From assembly GCA_947471745.1 (NCBI GenBank), contig CANJKZ010000542.1, positions 72,001 to 136,000 of the forward strand: DNA of 64,000 nt, read 5' to 3'. The translations under genes were made by a program, and so were the position numbers. Shown in pieces: positions 58,736 to 64,000 of this stretch (the first letter of the stretch is position 1; each line of letters begins with the position of its first letter). This stretch comes from Closterium sp. Naga37s-1. Taxonomy: Eukaryota > Streptophyta > Zygnematophyceae > Desmidiales > Closteriaceae. A model generated the notes under the pieces. It had not been told where the DNA came from, did not search any database, and worked only from the letters and a program-made list of their open reading frames with translations.

Positions 58736-59273
58736 CCCACAAGAGGGGAGAGCATGGCAGGGGAGGGATGTTGAAACCCCAGGTGAAGGCTTCTGAAAGC
58801 CAGAAGTTAGAGAAGGGGGTTGAACCCTAAGCCCCCTTACCTTTTACTGCAGTTGGTGTAGTAGAGTAGTGTGGCTGATACTTATGTGACTATTGTACTG
58901 TCATAAGTCAGATACGGATGAGGAACTAGTACAATCTTCAAGCTATCTATGGCTGTGTAGCTCCTAGGCTGTGTAGAACCTCTAGGCTGAGTCATTGTTC
59001 TGCACAATTCTTAGTAAGAAATTTAGCATTCGCAAAGAATCCCCTTTCTACCATATGTGCAACATTTCGTTTCGTGCTTTCCTGATGGACATGGGCGAAT
59101 TCGAGTGCAACCCTTTCCACGAGTAGCGGATTCTTTAGGTTGTGCGACAGCCGCAACGCGAGCAATGCAGTTCCACTTTCTTGCTTCCTTCGACTGACGC
59201 ACTTGCACTTCCGCTTTGGTCGGCGACCTCGCTCGGTGCTCAGCTTACCGTAAATACTGAATTTTGACGCAGC
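58736..59273. other. Intergenic and RAMP4 promoter side
   Basis: A minus-strand frame (58992-59276, starts MAASKFSIYGKL) overlaps the RAMP4 start region. It has no recognisable domain and I do not call it. Confidence 0.4.
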
Positions 59274-60123
59274 CATGGTTCGTAGTCCTCACCTTGTTTG
59301 CCTGGTGCTTGTACTTATCGTAGGTCGCTTGCAGTCGTAGGTCGTTTGTCGTCGTTGGTCGCTCTCTTAATGTGTTTCGGCTCCTTGGCCTCCATGTTTC
59401 TCGTCTGAACCGGGTAAGTTTTCCTGCGACCGCTCTCACGCTCTCCGCACTTTGTTCTTCCGTCATCTTCCCTCGTCGCCCATTGCCTTTCTCCTCTGTC
59501 ATCTCTCCTTCGCCTCTCTCGTTTTTCCACTCTCCTTTCCTTCTCGCCCCCCCGTCCGCTCGTCGCGAGCGTGCCAGACGACGTCGAAGCGCGTGGTGGA
59601 GCGCAAGAGCGCGCGATTTCAGGGCAACATCGCGCGGCGAGGGAGCGTGCCGGAGACAGTGGCGAAGAAGGGCGACAAGTACCCCGTCAGCACCATCGTC
59701 ATCATCTTCTTCGTCTTCGTTGTCGTCGGCTCCGGTATGCCTTGCATGAACTGCGCCTTGTACGCCTTGCACGGACTGATTCTTGTACGGTATGGGTTGC
59801 ACTTGCACGGATTGTGTCGTGCATTTTCCGGAGATTTGACGAGTACTAGCTTCGCCAGCACGATGCAGCCATCCTCCTGTTCTGTGTTGTATCCGTTGTT
59901 GCTGCTTCGCAGTTCGGCTCCTTCGCGTCTGCTCCTTACCTCCCATGCCTTGCCTTCTTTTCTATCTTGACTCATCAGCTTCCCAGCCCGCTTCCCTCCT
60001 CCATGCCACAATTCCTCTGTGCTCTATCCCGTATTCATCTCACCTCTCGTTGCTCCTACTTCCCGTTCCCCTGCAGCTCTCTTTCAAATCATCCGCAATG
60101 CCCAGACACGCGCAGTTGACTAA
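59274..60123 (+). CDS. RAMP4: Stress-associated ER protein, RAMP4/SERP1
   Basis: Tail-anchored ER membrane protein that associates with the Sec61 translocon. Exons 59578-59734 and 60077-60123 are clear: TTSKRVVERKSARFQGNI, RRGSVPETVAKKGDKYPV, a hydrophobic anchor TIVIIFFVFVVVGSALFQII, and RNAQTRAVD before TAA. The family starts MTTSKR, so the initiator ATG must be split off in an upstream exon ending exactly in ATG. The only fitting site I see is ATG 59274-59276 in GCAGCCATG followed by gttcgt, a weak donor. This gives 68 residues, the normal length. An alternative leader donor (CCGG|gtaagt, 59411) is stronger but supplies no in-frame ATG. Confidence 0.88.
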
Positions 60124-60375
60124 TAACCATGAGTTTGTCGTGAAACAGTTGCAACGGGTGCTAGTGATTATTACCTTCCAGTTGCAAACTTGGGGTCGGC
60201 GCTCGCCCCAAGGCTTGTGGGGCAGCCTGCGTTGCTTGCCTCATCTAGTTATGTTATGCCTTGTGTGTATGTAATGTGCATTTACCCTCAGTGATGTGAA
60301 GGACGTTTGTATGTCCTGATAATTACACTGTATATCGTGGTGTTCTGAACTGCACCAAGATCCCATATTCTTGGG
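60124..60375. other. RAMP4 3' flank
   Basis: Nothing beyond the RAMP4 3' UTR is apparent. Confidence 0.5.
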
Positions 60376-60931
60376 ATCTGCGTCGGGAAAATATGCCACA
60401 CGTAATCAACAAGGGTCTCGATAATTTGTTTGGTAAAAAAAAAAAACGGGTACGGTCAACGGAAAGGGTGTTTTCACGTGTTTGATAAAGCGTTTCACGG
60501 AATCAGTCACAATCAACTGGGAAAAAAAAAACGCGAATGGTCACACATGAAACTCCCGCCCAAAAAAGATAATACCAAAACGAACCTGGATGCATTTTCG
60601 GATGAATCAACCCTAAACACAATTCGCCAGGCGTTTAGGGTTGATCCGTTCCCAAACCGCATCCAGTTCCGATTGGGTTTTAGTTTTTTTTAGAAGTTAG
60701 CTGATTGGTTGGACGCGAGCGGGAATATTGTAGAATTTCAAGAATTTTTGGCGGGAGTTACAAGTGTGACCATTCGCGTGATTTTTCACCTGTTGTTAGT
60801 GACTGAATTCGTGACCCCACTTACCAAACCCGTCAGGAAACCCGATACAGTGACCGTACGCGTTTTTTTTGTACCACTCACGTTATCGTGTCCCATGTTC
60901 GTTACGTGTGGCATATTTTCCCATCTGCGTC
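60376..60931. mobile_element. Foldback MITE, probably Mutator-like (9-bp target duplication)
   Basis: A 538-bp element (60385-60922) that is one long imperfect palindrome. The terminal inverted repeats (GGGAAAATATGCCACACG at the outside) match at both ends, and similarity continues inward: CGCGAATGGTCACAC at about 60530 pairs with GTGTGACCATTCGCG at about 60764. The tip at 60606-60645 is a perfect 13-bp inverted pair, ATCAACCCTAAAC and GTTTAGGGTTGAT. Both sides are flanked by ATCTGCGTC (60376-60384 and 60923-60931), a 9-bp direct repeat as made by Mutator-like transposases. It has no coding capacity. Confidence 0.9.
60606..60645. repeat. Inverted telo-box pair at the tip of the foldback element
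   Basis: CCCTAAA and TTTAGGG words face each other across a 14-bp loop. Single telo-boxes act in plant promoters; here they sit about 500 bp upstream of the AXR4-like start. Confidence 0.85.
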
Positions 60932-61137
60932 AGCCGAACCTCCCCACCACCTCATCCCGCCCAACTATTCTCTGCCGCTCACGACAACTTCAGTTCAGAT
61001 CCTTTCACAACAACGAGCATCGCTGCCATCACACCGTAGCACCACGCTATACCATTAGATCAGTGACACCGCCCGCGTGCTGATACTAGCGCGGCTCGTC
61101 GCCAGTCTCTTCGCGTGTCGTCGAACGAGCCTCAGCC

Positions 61138-63413
61138 ATGGCTCTGCCCATCGCGTGGGCCGCAGTCGGCGCCGGCACGATCGCGATGTCGCTGTTTAAA
61201 AGAGGCAGGAAGAAAGCTGGCGAGTCGTCAAATGCTGCAAATCCCGCGCTCTCACCCGACACTGACGACAAGCCGTCACCGGATTCGCCGTCGCCGTCAG
61301 CTGTTGCGGAAACAGACGGCGGCCGGCACGACGCGTCCAGTGACGGCACGAGTGAAACGGCCGGCGGCGAGGGGTCGACGCTGCGGAGGAGGCGGGGGAA
61401 AGGGGAAGGCGGAAGCGAGGTAGGGGGGGCAGCAGCGGAAGCGGACTCCCCGCGGGACAGTCGCGAAACGGCGGAACGCGGAGCAGTAAATAGCGCGCCG
61501 AGCGCGGTGACTGACGATACTGGATCTGGGGAGGATTCGCAGCCAGCAGCCGAGGCGACCGCGGGAGAAGATGCAGGCGATGAGGCGGGCGGTGCCAGCG
61601 AATGCGGGGACGCGCAAGCGTCGGAAACTGCAGCGGAGGGAGCGGAGGACGAGCAGAGCGGCGTGGAGGTGGCTGGGGAAAGGCGAGAACAAACAGCGGA
61701 AGGGGAAGTCTTAGCAGCAGGAGCAGCAGAAGAAGCAGGGGAGGCAACTACAGCGGCAGCGAGTGCCTGCAGGGCAAAGGATGAGCCAGGAGCGCAAGGC
61801 ACGCCTGACGCGCAAGGCAAGGAGACTGCGGCTGAATCCTCACCTAAGGCGGTGGAGCCCCCCGCTGCACCGCAGACGAAGCCGCGCCAGCAGCCCCTGG
61901 GGGTGTTCGTCTTCTGGCTCGTTTTCATCACCCTCACGGGGCTTATAGCGGGGATATTTCTCCTGGCGCAGTTTCTGTTCCTGGAGGACGCGGGGCGGCG
62001 CGACTTCATCTCCATCCCGCCGCTCGTGCGCGCGCACCTGGACCGCGGCCAGACCATCAAAGTCGCCGCGCCGGGCGCCGTGGCGGGCGGGGCGGGTGGT
62101 CACGGGCAGCAGGGGGAAATAGAGGTCTTCGTGCGCGCGGAGGGGTGGGGGACAGGCCGCGGGAGGAGATGGGGCGCTGACGGCGGAGGTGGCGGGAGCG
62201 GTGGGGGGCAGGCGGGGGAGGGGCGGAGTAAGGAAGTGGTGGTGCTGCTGCATGGGCTGGGTGGCAGCTCGTTCCTGTACCGTGACGTCATCACTCTCCT
62301 CGCTGACCGGGGGCTCAGAGCACTCGCCCTTGACCTCCCAGGGTCAGGTCTATCCACCAAATTAACCTCAGAAGAAGAGGGTGCAGCAGCAGTGTACCCT
62401 GCGCACCAGCTCGCGCGGATCCTGGACAGGGTGCTAGAGGCCCTTGGGATTGCCGAGCCGGTGCACCTGGTGCTGCATGATACGGGCGGTGTGGTCGGCA
62501 CGTTGTGGGCAGCGGACAACGTGCAACGAGTGAGAAGCATAACACTCATTGACACACCCATGGAAGACCCCTTTGCTCCCGCCTTCCCCCCCGCCTGGCT
62601 CCTCCGCTACCCCCACCTCACTGCCCTCGCTGCCCGCTCTGTCTTCCCCGTTGCTGCCCTCCTTGCCTCGTGCTGCGTCAGCGCTCGTGTGGCCGATGAC
62701 GTGGCGTGGGCCCACGCGTACCTGCTGCAGGCGCATGGGGGCATCCACGCTGCCATGCTGGCGCGCCAGCATGGCAATCTGACGCATGACATGGCGCGGA
62801 CGGTGCAGCGGCATGCAGAGAGGGCGCTGGGTCGGGTGCCGAGGCAGCTGCTTTGGTCCGGGGAGGCGGAAGAGCAGGGCGAGGAGGTTCGGTCGCACTG
62901 GCCTCTGGCAGACTTCCACCTGCATGACGGCAAGCGCTGGCCCCAGGTGCGTGCTTGCACCTTGTTTATGAGGTGCCTAAGATGTGTGCTTGCAGTGATT
63001 TTATAGGTCACCTCTGACGTAGAATCGGGGTGTGTGCTTGAGGTCTCACTCTATTTGAGTCTGTAGATCTCTACCCCTTGACAGCATTGATACTGACCAC
63101 ATGCACAGCACAGCACATCATTCTCACCTCCCTTCACTCTCCGTCCTTCCACCCCAACCAGGAGGACCATCCAGGGGACATAGCCGAGGCGATTGCGAGG
63201 TTCGTAGCTGCCCAGCCTCCACTGCCTGCAGGAAAGGGTGGTGGCAAGGAGCACAGAAGCAGGCCTGCTGCTGTTGCTGGTGCAGGAAAGGTCAAGGGGG
63301 GAAGTGTACACCACCACCACCATGGTCATGCGCATGAGCATGAGCATGAGAACAGTCATGGGCATGGTTTAGGCTACATGGAGGATATTACCCAGGGTCT
63401 TAAAATAGGCTAG
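61138..63413 (+). CDS. AXR4: AXR4-like ER membrane alpha/beta-hydrolase-fold protein
   Basis: Arabidopsis AXR4 is an ER protein needed for correct trafficking of the auxin importer AUX1. Two exons, 61138-62946 and 63162-63413, give 686 residues. A Ser/Glu/Ala-rich cytosolic stretch (about residues 20-240) is followed by a membrane helix, VFVFWLVFITLTGLIAGIFL, then a Gly-rich spacer and the hydrolase fold: VVVLLHGLGGSSFLYRDV, ALALDLPGSGLSTK, HLVLHDTGGVVGTLW, VRSITLIDTP, and LHDGKRWPQEDHPGDIAEAI, the last close to AXR4. The usual nucleophile position holds Asp (LHDTGG). The tail after the fold is His-rich (VHHHHHGHAHEHEHENSHGH), which may bind metal. It is longer than Arabidopsis AXR4, mainly through the N-terminal acidic region. 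Orthology is by motif reading only. Confidence 0.75.
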
Positions 63414-63754
63414 GAGACAAGTGTCGAGAGTGATGATTGAGTAAGGAGAGACAAGGAGATACAAATGTCGACCTAAAGTGTTGTACCCTTTAGAGGGCAA
63501 CTCACTGTAGCCTATCTAACAATATATAGAATATATAAACATTTGACACACCCCCATAGGCTAAGTGAGGGGCATCAAAACAACCAACGGAAACAAAGGG
63601 TCACAAGACCAGTCAAGAACAAGCATAAAAAACAAAGCTCAGGGTGGCGCTCAGAGTCACCACACACTCCGAGCACAAGCAAGTGGCCACAAGGCCAGTT
63701 CAAGAGTTTACTAGTATATATATAGAAGCACAACAAGTAGAGCAAACAGCAAGT
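63414..63754 (-). mobile_element. Copia 3' end: polypurine tract and putative LTR start
   Basis: Downstream of the copia stop codon (minus strand) comes TATGGGGGTG, a polypurine-tract-like word, then TGTCAAATG at 63548, which fits an LTR start. The LTR's end could not be fixed; it must lie before 63414 if the AXR4-like gene is intact. Confidence 0.5.
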
Positions 63755-64000
63755 CTACAGCAACCGAGGGCCTACCTCAACAAGCCCCAACTGCACACAG
63801 AACCTGTGGTGGTCACCAGGCGCCAAGGCCTTGGTGAAGACGTCGGCAGTGTTGGCCTGTGAGGCCACAAAGTCCAAGCGTGCCTGGCCGCGTCGCTGCA
63901 ACTCTCGCAGGAGGAAGTACCTCACGTCAATATGCTTCACTCTGCTCTCCAGTCGAGGCTCTCGACACAGGAGGATCATGGCCTTGTTGTCAGCGTACAA
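63755..64000 (-). CDS. Ty1/copia polyprotein, C-terminal RNase H end (partial)
   Basis: The last 81 residues of a copia Pol protein, cut by the window edge. The order is diagnostic: ADNKAMILLCREP, then SRVKHIDVRYFLLRELQRRG, LDFVASQANTADVFTKAL, as in copia RNase H. The reading frame ends with a normal stop at 63755. The rest of the element continues beyond 64000. Confidence 0.92.
   Translation of the reverse strand: MYADNKAMILLCREPRLESRVKHIDVRYFLLRELQRRGQARLDFVASQANTADVFTKALAPGDHHRFCVQLGLVEVGPRLL

Noticed and set aside
58992..59276. 94-codon minus-strand frame starting MAASKFSIYGKL
   Set aside because: It overlaps the RAMP4 start on the other strand and has no domain; the good ATG context is shared because CCATGG is palindromic.

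Overview
This window is nuclear DNA from a eukaryote, most likely a streptophyte (green plant lineage) and more probably a charophyte alga than a land plant. Genes are split by GT-AG introns. The protein-coding genes I recognise have plant-type relatives: a plant-form CWC15, an MHX-type Mg/H exchanger, an AXR4-like ER protein, a cytosolic AsnRS with the plant internal insertion, a RAMP4, a PP2C and a Ty1/copia fragment. A GC-rich, repeat-laden genome of zygnematophyte type (for example Closterium) is my guess, from style only.

Layout. 0.6-12.8 kb, + strand: an importin-7/8 (SAD2-type) nuclear transport receptor in 22 exons. 13.8-15.4 kb, - strand: spliceosome factor CWC15. 16.1-22.7 kb, - strand: a long TPR, kelch, pRiA4b-ORF3-like, MYND protein. 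23.8-26.7 kb, + strand: a fucosyltransferase-like glycosyltransferase with a homopolymer frameshift near its end. 27.2-27.5 kb, - strand: a possible small secreted Cys-rich protein. 27.8-29.7 kb, + strand: a PP2C phosphatase. 30-34.2 kb: simple repeats and an unresolved - strand candidate gene. 34.2-40.4 kb: a higher-order tandem repeat (five monomers of about 600 bp form a 3.03-kb unit, present twice). 42.6-46.2 kb: a complete pogo/Tigger-like DNA transposon lying 43 bp beyond the stop codon of AsnRS (46.3-49.2 kb, - strand). 49.3 kb: tRNA-Ser(CGA). 50.0-53.7 kb, + strand: MHX. 54.9-58.7 kb: a degenerate array with six hairpin-ended segments. 59.3-60.1 kb, + strand: RAMP4/SERP1. 60.4-60.9 kb: a Mutator-like foldback MITE. 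61.1-63.4 kb, + strand: AXR4-like protein. 63.5 kb to the end, - strand: the 3' end of a copia retrotransposon.

The most striking feature is in the first 13 kb. Most exons of the importin gene have partial copies ('echoes') in a neighbouring intron, often carrying the exon edge together with its splice donor or acceptor. CWC15 and the kelch gene show the same thing, and several minisatellites sit right at splice donors and repeat donor-like words. Other genes here (PP2C, AsnRS, AXR4-like) have clean introns. The genes do not form a pathway; they are ordinary housekeeping neighbours (nuclear import, splicing, translation, ER secretion, ion transport, phosphatase signalling) set among mobile and tandemly repeated DNA.

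All exon coordinates were read by eye from splice consensus and reading-frame continuity; no alignment was run.
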